From: Avena insularis
Lineage: Eukaryota; Streptophyta; Magnoliopsida; Poales; Poaceae
NCBI GenBank assembly: GCA_023614405.1
Contig: CM042692.1
Span: 117,855,503 to 117,919,502 of the forward strand
Direction: 5' to 3'
Length of the DNA: 64,000 nucleotides
Part shown: positions 45,800 to 58,286 of the stretch, in pieces
Layout: every line of letters starts with the position of its first letter
Position numbering within the stretch: the stretch's first letter is position 1
Translations under genes and position numbers: made by a program
The notes under the pieces: model-generated
Databases searched by the model: none
What the model was told of the DNA's origin: nothing
What the model saw: the letters and a program-made list of their open reading frames with translations, nothing else

Positions 45800-48700
45800 T
45801 GCACACCACCATGATCCCATGATCAGTCAGTCGTGGCGCATAACCGACAAGTATCAAAGTAAACATATAATACTTAAGAGGATACAAGTCATACCTCAAT
45901 GTCATTATGGCTACATCAATCAACATTAGTGGAACTTCATCAAGAATAGTGCCTGACCCATGCCTTAACCTACAGGCAACTGACTGGGAGAATTTCCTAG
46001 CTCGCATAGTCGTCATCATCACCTTCTTCTTGATATCTGACCAAGTTAATAGCCAGGGACAATTCCAGTGAGTACTTTGAATGTACTCGCAAACCACCTT
46101 AAAAGAATAACAATAAGAGGATATGCAGTATGGATGTGGTAGGAGGAGGGCTCCATGAGAGGTTCTTTTCTAAAATAGTTTCTCTTGTAGATATAGCATC
46201 TACATATCTTCGATGAAAACTTTTGTAAAACATTTTGGAAACCTTTTTGAATGTTTTGGAAAACACTTGGATTGGGTCACCCTATTAGTTCTTTTTTCTG
46301 GTCATCCCATGAAAAAACTCCTTTCCTTCCTTTCAGACCATCCCCTTGTCAAAACATTTCCAAAGCCTTTGATTTTACGAAATCATTTTTGAAATCAAAA
46401 CCAGCACCGCTCTACAGCAACCTTACCAACCGTCCATGACCGTGGACACGGCTATTCGAATAGATTTACACTCTGCAGATGTTATACACTTTACCCACAC
46501 CATCCGGTTACCCTGCCCTAATCACCTACGAATCATGGGTTGAATAACTGATCAAGACTCTCCAGATGCCACTCTAGCATAGGCCCTACCCTATGAGTTG
46601 TTCCCCTCTACACTGGTACGTCCGGGCCAAAGACCAACCGGAGCACATTCCGACTCCTCGAGAGTGGGCACTTTTATTGAGAGGCTCATAGTATCGACCG
46701 GTCGCTCACATGGGCGATCCTACTTCCTCCAGGTGACTGTCTCACAGTTGACCCTTTTTGTAAAGGAATCCCAAAATTAGAGCTGATCCCTTATAAGTAG
46801 GTATGAGAATTCCCACACTATAGTAGCAAACTTCAAGTCCAGCCCTGTCCCATTCCAGAGTAATGTGGTTGCACGGGTTAATTGGTCTGGCAAAACTGCA
46901 AAGAAACAGGTGCATTTTCATAAACGTTTTTACTCTATCTTTCCTTCAGCATTTTGTAATAGAAAACCTTTTTCCTTTCTCAAACATCTCTTGGTAGGCC
47001 AGACCTCACCAAGGTTTTATCATAAAACATTTTGTAAAACTTTTTCGGGGTCTTCCCATCCTATAGTTTTGCTTAAGCTATAGAGGGTTTCTAAAGGAGT
47101 ATGGTGTTATACACCATCTACCATGCTAGGGACAAGTTGGTGTCATAAAGCGGGTTATACTGAATAGTACAAATGAGTAGCGATTTGGAGGAGCCAAGAC
47201 ACTACCAGGTATAGATCATCATATAATAAAACAACGCAGTTTTCATAAATAATAGGTAAAACATGCATAAGTAAAACAGTAGGACAAGGCTTATGAGAAA
47301 GAAACAGGCTTACCTGTGATCAGAAATATGGCAATATGTCCCTGGACTTATTCTTAGAATACCATAATAATCAAATTAAATAACCATCTTCATCGGTCTT
47401 TGATATGATCGCAAATATCGTCATCAGGGATCATCCATGCAAGCAAACACGACCACAATCAATACATGGTATACAAGCATCAATAAAATGCAACAATCAA
47501 ACATACAACACATCAATAGCTCCAGTATGTTCTGATGGATTGAGTTTATTACAATTGGAGTTATTGGAAAAGCATTTGTGGGACTTGTTTAATGATGTTA
47601 TTGTCAAAAATCACCTAATGAAGAGGTTTCAGCTAAGGCTTGGGTCTGTATAATATCAATACAAAAAAATGATATCATCAGATATATATTGGCAAAAAAA
47701 GGACAACAAAAGTGGATTCATGATTTTATCACTTTTATTTATTTATATATGAATTTTCTAGTGTAATAAAACCTAGTTTAGGTTAATAATTCACCAGAAA
47801 AAGATCTGGATCTCCAATAAATTTGTCCTCAGAAGGTTTTGTATATTTTTGGGTTTGTGATTTTTGAGAATTGTAATCTCCTCAAAATAATTAACAGAAT
47901 ACACTTGAGAAAATCCCAAATTCAATTGTGTAAGAAATTTGTCTTTTTAACCAGATTTATTTTGTAGGTCCAAACAGTATGAGACCAAGGACAATTGATT
48001 GTTATTAGTACCTTCCAATGGAAATTGGAATCATCCTTTTTGGTGTTACCAAGCTTCTATAATGATTTATCTAGTTAAAATACTTTAGGCAGATGGTTTT
48101 AAATCATTAAAAATACTCATAATTTCCATAATTCTTGAAATCCTCGGTTTTTGTATGTTTTGTGGTACCACACTACTGAGAGTTGGAATCAAGTCAAAAG
48201 GTGGTACAGGTTGACCTAGGAAATTTCGACAAGGCATTTCTAGATTGATTTTGTTATTTTTTATATAGGTAAACTGTAGCTTAACTTGACAAGGGACCAA
48301 GGGCAGGTGATGGGTATTGAAAGTACTTTCTAGTAGGAAGTGAGTTTACCAAAATTGGAGCTGTAAAACTCCTGGTAGGATTTATTCATTGGAAATGATA
48401 CTGGTTAGAAACATTATTCCCGGATAATCATGAAAATGATTTTGGATCTGAGGCTTGTTCTGCATGTTAGGCAAATCATATAGGAACATGGTAAAAATTA
48501 GATTTGGACAATTTACCCACTTTTTTCCTTTTTCTTTGGAATTAATCAAAACAGCCAAATTAATAGATCTAGGTAAAAGAAAAAGAAGTAAGGGTGGTTG
48601 GGCCTGATCTAGAAGGGAATGGGGACAACAGGCAGCACCGGCCCACTTCGGTAGATCCAAGTGCGGGAGAGGCAGTGTAAAATATGGAGCGTTGGGCCCA

Positions 48701-51700
48701 CGGGTCAGTGGGTTGGCAGCACAAAGGGGTACCCGATGACATCGTCCGTCGGATTAGAAAGGAGATCGACGGTGGCGGTCCATCGTCTTCCTCTAATGGT
48801 GCACGAGGAAGACCTAATCCCTACTAGGGAGAAAGGGTAACGAGGTGGCTCACCTGAGTGACAATTGCGACGAAGGAGTAGCGGAGGGGGTGCAGTGTGC
48901 AACGACAAACTAAGGGATTTGCTGCTTCAACGGTTTTGGCTCTAGGTTGAGGTCTTACGCAACCCCACCGGTGAACCATGTTCGGGAGGTGGACTAGGGC
49001 TCCACAGGGCTGCTGCATGCTAGCAGGAAGGGGTTGGAGGCGACGAAGGGGCCTTCCTTAGTCCCCGGGGCCGTGCATCCATGGCTGCTGGAACGTCAGG
49101 ATGGCTGCATAGAGAGTACCACCGGCGGTGAGCTCCTCGGAGGCTGAGTGGTGCCGAAAGCCAGGGCTCCTCTAAAACAAAGTGAGGGAGGGAGGGAGGG
49201 GAGTTAGGTAGGTAATAGGGAAGCTCGACTAGGAAGAAAATAGGGGAGAAGGAGCAAGGATCTGACCTCAATCTCAAGGTTATGCGGAAGGCCGAAAGGA
49301 GATCCTCTCCTTTGCCTAGGGCCTCCAAGGCAAGGGGTTTGTACTAGGGGATGCAGGAGAGCTAGGTGGGGATGGAGGAAGTGAATGAAGGTGGAGGAGT
49401 GGGGTCAGGTGGCCTAGGTTCCTTTTAACTCGAGATGGGGTGTATGGTGCACCATGTCTACAATGGCAAGGGAGGAGAAAGGAGGGCTATGATTGGGCAA
49501 CAAGGGTGGTGCTAGGAGTTGTCGTGAGGATCTCTGGCACAAGCCTAGGGTAGAGGAGGAGTGCGATGCTGCTACAATAAATTTAAGAGGGTAAGACGAG
49601 ACCTAGGCTGTTTCCCTTCTTTCCAAAGGCAAAAGACAAGAGAGAGAGGTAAGCTACAGTGGATAGCTACAGTGTAGCTTGACCAGAGGTTGTCCTGGAT
49701 CTGGGAGGAGTGTTAGACAAGTTTTTTTGAAGAAGGATTGAATAGGTTTAGTTTATAGTTTGGAAATATTTCAAATCCTTGTAATATGGGTGATCATGAA
49801 GAACTTCTTGGCTTTGGATCTTGGAAAGATGAATAATTGATGCTGGTAGTTAGATAGGGTTAATATACACCTCTAGGAATTATATGGGATTTATTAGATG
49901 ATTTTTTATCCTTTTTATATCAATTATTCAAATAGTGTTGAATCTGTTTTATTGGATTTATTTGAAAATATTGAATTGGGCAAGATAGGTTTTTATTTTG
50001 AGATTATCCTAAATATGATTCACACTTTGAATAATTTTCCCAAGATTTATTGAGGCACAAAAGTATTTAAAACATTTATTTTATTTTTTCTACCATTTAA
50101 AGAAGTAGGCAAAACTAATTATTAAAACTCTTCAAAAATATTTATTTTTTAAGTAGGGAGATAGGGTATGATATATAGGCCTCGAATTTGCCTGAATTTG
50201 TGTAGGTGTTTTGGTAAAAACCAAACTTTCCTTCATGGAACGAGTTTTGGAGGTTTTGTCCATTAAAATAATTAAATAGTTTTTGAGCCATAATAATTAT
50301 GGATAATATTTGATAAATCTTTATATCCAAGGTAGATGATGTCCACATGATGTATCAATCATTTACAACCTTGGGTTTTGATAATCAACTTGATTTTGGT
50401 AGAAAACAAGGATAAGAGGATCTTGGGTAAGGTTATCATCATACCATCAAAACTGTGTTGGATCTTGGAGCTTAGAGCTCCTCTTGGGTCGTGTGCTCGA
50501 TGGATAGATAGACAAAGTTAGGAAGATCACCATAGTATATAATGTTGAGGTTGATTAGGATTGAGATTTCCTAGGATTGATACCAAACTTTGAATAAATT
50601 AAGGGTGCTATAGTAGATTATCAAGTGGCTTTCAAAACCATGTGTGTTCTAGGGGCACAAGGATCCAACTGGAACAATTGAAGTAGGGATTGATAGACCT
50701 TCATGAATAGAACACAATCATGCAAAGAGTTGGTCCAAAGAAGATAATATGGCGATGTGAGCTTCTGCCAAAGTAGGCATGTTGATAGGATTTGCAGAAA
50801 TTCTTATTTTCTTGCCTGCAAAACCATCAAGAACAAGTGGGTTATAGGATGGTCTATCCAAGGGAATAATTGGGATTAGGTAGCCCTTATGCTGGTCTAC
50901 AAGATGGTTCAAGTGCATTGCCAAAAATGCACAAGGGTTGGGAAAGAGGAAGACTCAAATATGTGATGTTGCTAAGCTTTTTCCAGACTTGGCTACATTT
51001 TGGCAGAGATGGGGATTTTCACTAGAATACAAGAGGGAATAATTTTGAGAAGGTGCAAGGTTCCCAACTCATCATAAAATGGATGAGGTTTAAAAGTAGA
51101 TTGAGTAGAATGGATCCATTCTTGGAGTTGGTCATTAATGGCTTGGAAAGTTCTAGAGAAGGGTTAACTCTAAGGGGATGTAATTAAGGGTTTATAATGT
51201 CACCTTAGTGACTAGAGATCAGATCCCGCTTTGGAAACTTGGTTAGGGTTTGTAATCTTATCTTTTCTTGATCTTAAGGGGTGATCTCCTAGGGGTAGCT
51301 CATACTACTTCCTAAGCAGACAGGTCAAACAGCAGCTCGAGGCAATTCATCTACCAATAGATCAAGGCAATTCATCTTGCAAGCAAAACAAATCTACTAC
51401 TATGGATACCTCCAAGCCTAGCTTGGGGTAAGGATAGGTATTTTGAAAAGGTAGTATTTTTGAAGTAGATGACAGTCCCCTGGGTATTTCTACCAAAAGT
51501 AGAGTTTAAAAGTTTATGAAAGGTTTTGGAAAACCCTAGGGATAAGAATAGTTGAAAGTTTTGTCTTGGAAACATAAGGAGATTATATCATATAGATCTC
51601 CATAATTTTGTCAATAGAAGCTACTAAAATATTTTGGTTTGCAAATGCATCTTGGCTCAGTTTTGAAATGCCAAATCATTTGAGAATATGTAAAATGAGC

Positions 51701-51894
51701 CAAGACAGTTTTATTAAATAGCTTTTGTCAACTGATGGTGAGGTATGGAGTATTTCATATGGTATACATACATATGTACAAGAACAAGCAAGGAACATGC
51801 AAACACTGCATCACTAAACAAAAAAAGTTTTTGTTCCCCCTGATTTTTTGCATTCTGGACAACTAATCAGGGTTTCTAAAATTGGGATGTTACA
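45800..51894 (-). repeat. S3, third copy of the S LTR-like sequence
   Basis: About 6095 bp, starting TGCACACCACC and ending GGATGTTACA. All modules described for S1 are present: hairpin 46070-46088, double palindrome about 46433-46464, GC-rich block 48.6-49.4 kb, degenerate TATA (TTTTAAC near 49424). No insertion interrupts it. Confidence 0.85.
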
Positions 51895-51955
51895 ATTTTT
51901 TAACCCAGGTCAAATTTGTGGGAAAGCAAAAATTGAATGTGGGTTCTTTTCGATA

Positions 51956-52715
51956 TATTGACTACCTAGAAGTCTTGAAACTTTTTTGAAAAATTATATA
52001 ACATACACATGTATTTCAAAAATCAACCTAATTTTAGTAAATTGACATAAAGTCACTCAAGTGGACAAAATTAGCTAGGGTTGTGCAAGTTTGGAATGAC
52101 CCATTAAACATGGTCCAGTTCGTGTGAAAACTAAGGTGGTGGCATTCTAACCATATTCTTTGCAGTCCCATCATGAAAAAAATGTTTATGTTCCATGGGA
52201 TTTTCAAAAATGTTTTTTCATATGTCACAAACTCAAATTGTTTACCATGGCATGTGAATCACCCATCTACCAAATACTGGTAGCTTATCATAAACTTTGA
52301 TCTAGAGATCGATGGCCATTAATTACCTTGGTCATTTGGCTTGAAACCCAATAATGTTCATGCATGCTAATACATATTGTTACGAAAGCTTTTTCAGAAT
52401 TAGCCCGAATGCCATCCATACCAGCCACTTGATTCATATGATTGGACGGTTCCCATTCCTTCTTACATCCGTGAAGTGCAAGCCCTCTAATTGAAATAAT
52501 CCAATTGTTGTGATGCGTGTGCATATTGGGACACTATATGGAGGTATAGATACACTGACCAGCAATTTGTAATATTCTCTCACCTCGCCATGGGTTCACA
52601 TAGTTTGACATGAGAAGTGTCTCAATAAGTGGACAATGATTTACTTATGATACCCAAGTTTTATAAGTTTTCAATGACTTTATGTCGATTCATCAAATTT
52701 ATCTCAGATTTGAAC
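51956..52715. other. unique flank with an imperfect inverted repeat
   Basis: No gene is supported. A segment near 52028-52056 (AATTTTAGTAAATTGACATA then AAGTCACT) is matched in inverted orientation near 52664-52690 (AATGACTTTATGTCGATTC then ATCAAATTT), about 80 per cent over ~28 bases. This could mark the ends of a ~660-bp non-autonomous DNA transposon, but no clear target duplication was found. Confidence 0.35.
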
Positions 52716-52717
52716 TA

Positions 52718-52835
52718 CTCCCTCTGGTCCATATTAATGGCCTCAACTTTGTCTATATTCATATGTATATAGTAAAGAATTTAGACTAGTACATCCATAC
52801 GAAAAACAATTGAGGCCATTAATATGGACTGGAGG
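52718..52835. mobile_element. Stowaway-like MITE 3, right end truncated
   Basis: Left end CTCCCTCTGGTCCATATTAA preceded by TA (52716-52717); right arm TTAATATGGACTGGAGG, complementary to the left arm. The last few bases (GAG plus TA) are missing, and the sequence passes directly into the LTR of element C (GGCAGATAGTCC). The LTR there lacks about 235 terminal bases present at 62284-62519, so a deletion joined MITE and LTR, perhaps through the shared GG. Confidence 0.75.
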
Positions 52836-54005
52836 CAGATAGTCCTAGTTATCATAGCCGTCCTGCTGACCATCATCTTGATAATCTCCTTCATAGTCTG
52901 GCCATAATAATAGCCAGGGACAAAAGCCATGAGTACTCTTTAAGTACTCACAACCTATTACTAACAAGGAGTATAATTCTAAGTCAAAGTGTTAAATCTA
53001 AGTTTAACTATCAAATTCAGTTTGAAACCTAAGCTGAGTTCTGAAGCAAAGAAAGATAAAGTAAAGTTCTGGAATCACTTAAGTTGGGAAGCTATTATCA
53101 TAAAAACAACCCTGTTGTGGTCAAGTCAAAGTTCATCATTCATTTTAAGTTATTGAGAAAACATCTGACAATGAAACAGTATGGCCATTCCAACTGTCCA
53201 TAACCGTGGACGCGGCTATTCAAATAGTTTGACACTCTGCAGAGGTGGTACACTTTCGCCACAAGATTCGATACATCTGTCAGGGATAACCCCGAATCAT
53301 CATACTTAGTATGCAGATAATCAAACATAACCTTCCCTTTACACACCCTATTACAAGCACCTCTCCTATGAGCATGGCCTCCCAACCATGACCTTTAGTC
53401 ATCTTGGGCACTACATAGGTGGACATCATGGGAGGTAGCCTCAGCTCAAACCTCTCCCGTGAGGGAACTAATACTAATGCATATAAATTTCTAGCTAAGC
53501 CTTACCCAATTCAGGTAATGTGGTTGTACGGTAAATTTGGAATGGTATCGCATCCGAATCCAACCATCAGTTTTATAAAAGTGTTAAGGCTCATGCCTCA
53601 TCATTTTCATCATCATAAACCAGTTGTGTTTCTCAACACATGTCAAAACATCTCAATAGAATGACTCATCATTCCAAGGTTTTCACAATTCATTTTCACC
53701 AAGTGTTCCCATCTAAAGTGACTCAAGTTTTGATCTATTCTAAAATACTAAGTTAAGAGTGTTCACTAAGGTGGAAAGATGGGATCAATCTCATGCCATA
53801 GAATGACATCTAAAGGTTTCTAAGTAGGTCAAGTTTTATACTCTTTATGCTACCTTCAAAATTTAGTAAGGAACTTTGTATAACCTACGAGGGGTAAAAC
53901 TTGTCAGTGAGTCTTGGGGTACTAATAGTTAAAGGAGTGTGATCAAAGCATGCTTAAGGCATCTTTGCTAAACCATCTAGTTTTATTCTAGCTTGCTAAC
54001 AATAG

Positions 54006-54146
54006 CTTGCTAAAGTATGTTTTGCAAGGGTTAGCTTGCCACTAATAGTTGCTAAAGTATGTTTTGCAAGGGTTAGCTTGCCACTAATAGCTTTCTAAAG
54101 TATGTTTTGTAAGGGTTAGCTTGCCACTAATAGCTTGCCTTGGTTG
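54006..54146. repeat. 43-45-bp tandem repeat in LTR C (3 copies)
   Basis: Unit CTAAAGTATGTTTTGCAAGG plus GTTAGCTTGCCACTAATAG, three near-identical copies. The same array occurs in the 5' LTR at about 63674-63810. LTR B has only a single related segment near 3870-3905, so the expansion is specific to the C subfamily. It is followed by a (CTT)n run, longer here than in the 5' LTR (63837-63850). Confidence 0.8.
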
Positions 54147-55289
54147 GTGCAGTGGTTGAAGTTTTCTTCTTCTTCTTCTTCTTGGTAGAACTCCTCCTCC
54201 TCGAAAGCTTGGTCGGTACTAGCGTCTATAAATATATAGGGAGTAGACCATCACCAAACAATACTTAACTAGGCTAAGTAGCATTCTAAAACACACAATT
54301 GATGATCTATTATCATCACAAGCATCACAAGTTTAATTCAATAGTTTCATCCTTTTTATTTTGGAAAAGTAATTTCTACTCATTGAAATATTAACTAAAA
54401 TTTAATATTCACCACCAAAATATGGGATCATGTGGACCCATGTTCTCAACACATATTCTAACATGTGGGAATGAGGTTTAAAGGTTGGATCAATATTACG
54501 TTGGTTTAAGTTTATTATTTAATGATTTAAAGTGACTACAAATGCCTATATAGCATTATTTTGGTACTAGTCCAAAGTCACTGCATGTAAACCTTAATAT
54601 TATTACATATTTAGATAGATATGATGAAATGTGATTTTTGAGAGTTGGAATCAACTCAAAAGCTAACTTGGTTGATTTTAGGAGAGATCTATAACTCTAA
54701 TTGAATTAAATCCAACGGGCTTGGATAGATCATTTTAATACCTTTCAGACAAAATTGGTTTCATGCAATTTTCAAACTAGGGGACAGAAACTAGATTTAA
54801 CTAAAAAAGGAAAAACCAGATTTGAATCTGTGGGCTAACGCGGGAAAAGACTTGGGGCGCCCACATGCCAGCGGGCTGGGCTTGATTGGGGGGTCCCGCT
54901 TGTCAGCGGCACTTAACACGCGAAACGGTACGCGCGCTGTGGGCCGTGCGATTAGAAGCGTGATCAACGGCTGAGGGTCGTCGTCGACGACGAACAGGTC
55001 GCCGGCGAGCTCGAACCCTAGCGGCTCGGTGGGGGTCTACTGGGGGCGTACCAGGGCTCCAGCAGGGTAGGTGAGGCAGGCAAACAAAGTGGAAGACGAC
55101 AGCGAGGCGAGGCGTGGTCACAACGGAGATTGGGCTGGTCGCAATCAACAACACCCTTCTCCTCCATAGGCGGCGGCTCCGGCTCCAATTCCGGCGAACT
55201 GCTGCTCCACTTGCTCCGGCGAGAGGTGGTTGAGGTTCAGAGAGGTGAGGGGAGTGGAATGGTGTGGAGAAGAATGGCTGGGGAGAGCT

Positions 55290-55300
55290 CCTTTTATAGG
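55290..55300 (-). promoter_or_regulatory. probable TATA box of LTR C
   Basis: The minus strand reads CCTATAAAAGG, a textbook plant TATA box, in the GC-rich block. U3 would be about 1.18 kb (56481 to 55301), with transcription starting near 55260 (inferred). Confidence 0.6.
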
Positions 55301-56481
55301 CCCGACGGTGAGACCGAGCGGGATGGGCGGTCGACGGTGGCGACATGGCTACGGCGATCTAGCGGCATGGCTGGGGATGCCGATCGATGGGCGGTCCCCT
55401 AGCGGTGCTCTAGGACTTAAATGCGGCCGTAGGGGTGGTGGTATGCGGTCTGGGCGAGGTGGCGCTCTGAGAGGCAGAGGCGGCGGTGTCCACGACGAGC
55501 GGTGGCTGTGGGGCTTTGGGCGGCGAACGGGGACAGAGCGTGCTCTGCGGGCGACATCGTCATGGTGCGATGGCACTGGGCACGGTTACTCCTCGCTGGT
55601 CCACGACAGCACTTGGCTCGGGCAAGGGACAGAGAGGGGTGGTGAGGTGTTGGCTACCTCCTAGACATGGAGAGGAAGGAGGAGGTGGTCTGCTGGGGTG
55701 AGGGCAAGTTTGGCCGGCGAGTGGGTGCTCGGCATGGCATGGCCTGGGGGTTAGGGACAACGGACAGGGGTGCTAAGGGCATGGTTAGACCAAGAGGGGA
55801 CAGAGAGGTTAAATGGAGATCAAATCGGGGCAAAACCCTGTGTAGAATAGTGAGCTAGGATTAGAGGTGGGATTAAGCATGCCAAGTGTTTGATGAAATG
55901 GCCGCAAGAGAAAAAGTTTTGAATTTTGAGTTCAAAATTTTTGAGTGATCTCCACTAGTGATAGCTAGTCTCTGGTTGCAAGGGTTTTGAAAATGGAGCT
56001 CAAATAGATGGTTTTTGAAATAGGGGTGATCTATGCATATGCATTAGATTCAATTTTAAACTGTCATTTAAAATAGTTAACAGAATGTTTTTAGCGGATC
56101 AAAAGGTGGGCCTTGGTACCTCATTATGTGTACTAGCAAGGGGTGCAAAGATCAAGAACTGTTTCTGTTAAGAATTGAGTACTAGGAATAGCCAAACTAG
56201 GCATGAGAGTTAGATTTGCCAAAATGACCATTCTTTCTTTTTAATTCTTTTTTATTTGATTTTCTTTAGGAAAAGTTTGGGAATGATGTAGATGATGTTT
56301 AAATCACCTAAGAAACATTTTACAAGCATTGGATAAATCAATCATGGCAATTCAAACAACTCCTATTTTAAATGCACACATATATGAATGCTTTCATTTT
56401 AAATTTGGAAAAGTTTTTGTTAACCCCATTTTTGGATGATTTGATCTTGATAAGCTTGGATTAAAGTTTTAGGATGTTACA

Positions 56482-56497
56482 AACCTCCCCCTCTTAA
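56482..56497 (-). promoter_or_regulatory. polypurine tract of element C
   Basis: The minus strand reads TTAAGAGGGGGAGGTT directly before the 3' LTR TGTAACATCC. Plus-strand DNA priming site. Confidence 0.8.
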
Positions 56498-56529
56498 ACA
56501 AAATATCGTCCCGATATTTACAAAGAAAA

Positions 56530-56718
56530 CTAGGAACTAAACAGATCTGGGAACTCTGTCCTAATGTAATCTTCGTGCTCCCAAGTAGCTTCCTCCTCGG
56601 TATGGTTGCTCCACTGAATCTTGAGAAACTTGATACTCCTGGTCCTGGTGGTTCTGTAGGCTTCTTCTAAGATACGGATGGGTACTTCCCGATAGGTCAG
56701 GTCATTGTTGATTTCCAC
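56530..56718 (-). pseudogene. element C chromodomain tail
   Basis: A 62-residue frame: [20 protein letters not shown], then FLKIQWSNHTEEEATWEHED and a closing DLFSS before the stop at 56530. Aromatic Tyr, Trp and Trp/His positions fit the chromodomain of plant chromoviruses. It is in a different frame from the integrase (56697-58286): a one-base indel near 56740-56750 separates them, because the sequence just upstream reads in frame with this tail as [12 protein letters not shown]. Confidence 0.8.
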
Positions 56719-58286
56719 AGCGCTGTGATCGATATTCTTGAAAATTCAGTCTTCTCAGGCACTTCCAAGCATTTGTGAAGTAACGAGATATGGAACACAT
56801 TGTGGATGACTGACATCTCTTCAGGCAGTTCCAGTTGGTACGATACTTCTCCTCGGCGGTTCAGAATCTTGAAAGGTCCGCTGGGAGCTAACTTTCCCTT
56901 CAGACTAAAGCGTTGAGTTCCCTTCAATGGTGAAACCTTGAGATATACGAAATCTCCGACATTGAAAGTCAGGTCTCTCCTTCTCTTGTCAGCATAGCTC
57001 TTCTGTCTAGATTGGGCGGTCTTGAGGTGCTCACGAACTTTGTGAACTTTCTCTTCTGCTTCTTGGAGAATGTCGGGTCCAAAGATCTGACTCTCTTCTA
57101 CTTGCGACCAATTCAAAGGGGTACGACACTTTCTTCCGTATAGGAATTCAAATGGTGCCATCTGCAAACTAGCTTGATAACTGTTGTTATATGAGAATTC
57201 TGCGAAAGTCAGGCAGTCTTCCCATTTTGATCCGTATTCCAGCACACAAGCTCTAAGCATATCCTCTAGGATCTGGTTGACTCTCTCAGTCTGTCCATCT
57301 GTTTGCGGGTGATAAGCGGTGCTGAAGTTCAACTTGGTTCCTAAACCTTCCTGAACCTTCTGCCAAAATCTTGAAGTAAACTGGGTTCCTCGATCTGATA
57401 CGATGGTCTTGGGGGTTCCATGCAGACTAACAATTCTAGCAATGTACAGCTCTGCTAGTGTTGCACTCTGGTAGGTTGTCTTGACTTGTATGAAGTGGGC
57501 TACCTTGGATAATCTATCAACTATGACCCAGATTGAGTCATTCCCCCTACTAGAAGTAGGTAAACCGGTGATAAAGTCCATTCCGACGGAATCCCATTTC
57601 CACAATGGTTGCAATAGTCCTGCAGGTCTCTGATGCTCTTCTTTAACTCTTTGACAGATGTTACATTTGGCGATGTAGCTTCTGATCTGTCTCTTCATAT
57701 TGTGCCACCAAAATTGCTCTTTCAAATCCTGATACATATTTGTTCCCCCGGGGTGGATAGAATAAAGAGTATCATGAGCTTCCTTCATGATAACCTCCTT
57801 CAGCTCCGAATCTGCTGGCACACAGATACGTCCTTTGTACCACAATACACCTTCTTCGTCTTCGGTGAATCCGGGTACTTTGCCTGTACCAATACGACGT
57901 TTGATTCCGTCGATACTTTCATTTCCCTCCTGGGCTTCCTTGATTTGGCTAATCAAAGTGGGTTGAAGTTCAATGCTAGCTAGGAATCCTTTGCTAACTA
58001 ACTCAGTCCTAAACTGCTCTAACTCCACATACAAACTTGGTTGCTTCTCTTTGATCATGGTGTTCAGTCTACACGGCAATCTGCTAAGAGCATCCGCTAC
58101 CACATTGGCTTTGCCGGGGTGATAGTGAATGTCAAGGTCATAATCCTTGATTAACTCTATCCATCTTCTTTGCCTCATATTCAGCTCCTTCTGGGTGAAG
58201 ATATACTTCAAGCTCTTATGATCTGAGTAAATCTCACAACGATTACCCATCAAATAATGACGCCTTGTCTTCAATGCTAAAACCAC
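56697..58286 (-). pseudogene. element C pol: RNase H C-terminal half and integrase
   Basis: A 529-codon open stretch, part of the pol frame and not a true start. RNase H: Asp22 (SDHKSL) and Asp65 (VVADALSR), so the fourth catalytic Asp lost in element D is present here. Integrase: zinc site His171, His178, Cys208, Cys211; catalytic Asp237, Asp298, Glu334 (35 residues between the last two). LLQPLWKWD lacks four residues found in D (PIPD between LLQPL and WKWD), an in-frame 12-base deletion near 57605. The integrase C-terminal segment ([20 protein letters not shown]) follows, itself two residues shorter than in D. Stops upstream (58320-58322, 58368-58370, 58485-58487) and a frameshift downstream inactivate the gene. 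Confidence 0.88.

Larger units (their letters stand above)
44334..51946. repeat. 7.6-kb tandem unit, copy 3
   Basis: LTR-A3 (44334-45799) plus S3 (45800-51894) plus tail, about 7613 bp. Starts at TTTTCGATA (44334) and ends before TTTTCGATA at 51947-51955, after which the sequence becomes unique (TATTGACTACC). Confidence 0.85.
52834..56481 (-). repeat. 3' LTR of element C, truncated
   Basis: On minus it starts TGTAACATCC at 56481 and runs to the MITE junction near 52834, missing the last ~235 bases (TGTTGACA end) known from the 5' LTR. Strongly similar to 62520-64000 where the two can be compared. It contains a 43-45-bp tandem repeat (54006-54140), a CTT microsatellite (54165-54184), a TATA box and a GC-rich block (54.83-55.85 kb). 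The open frames in the GC-rich block are not supported as genes. Confidence 0.85.

Noticed and set aside
16721..51955. Three independent insertions of element A into three S copies.
   Set aside because: All copies share identical junctions, the same missing LTR end and the same tail, which independent insertions would not produce.
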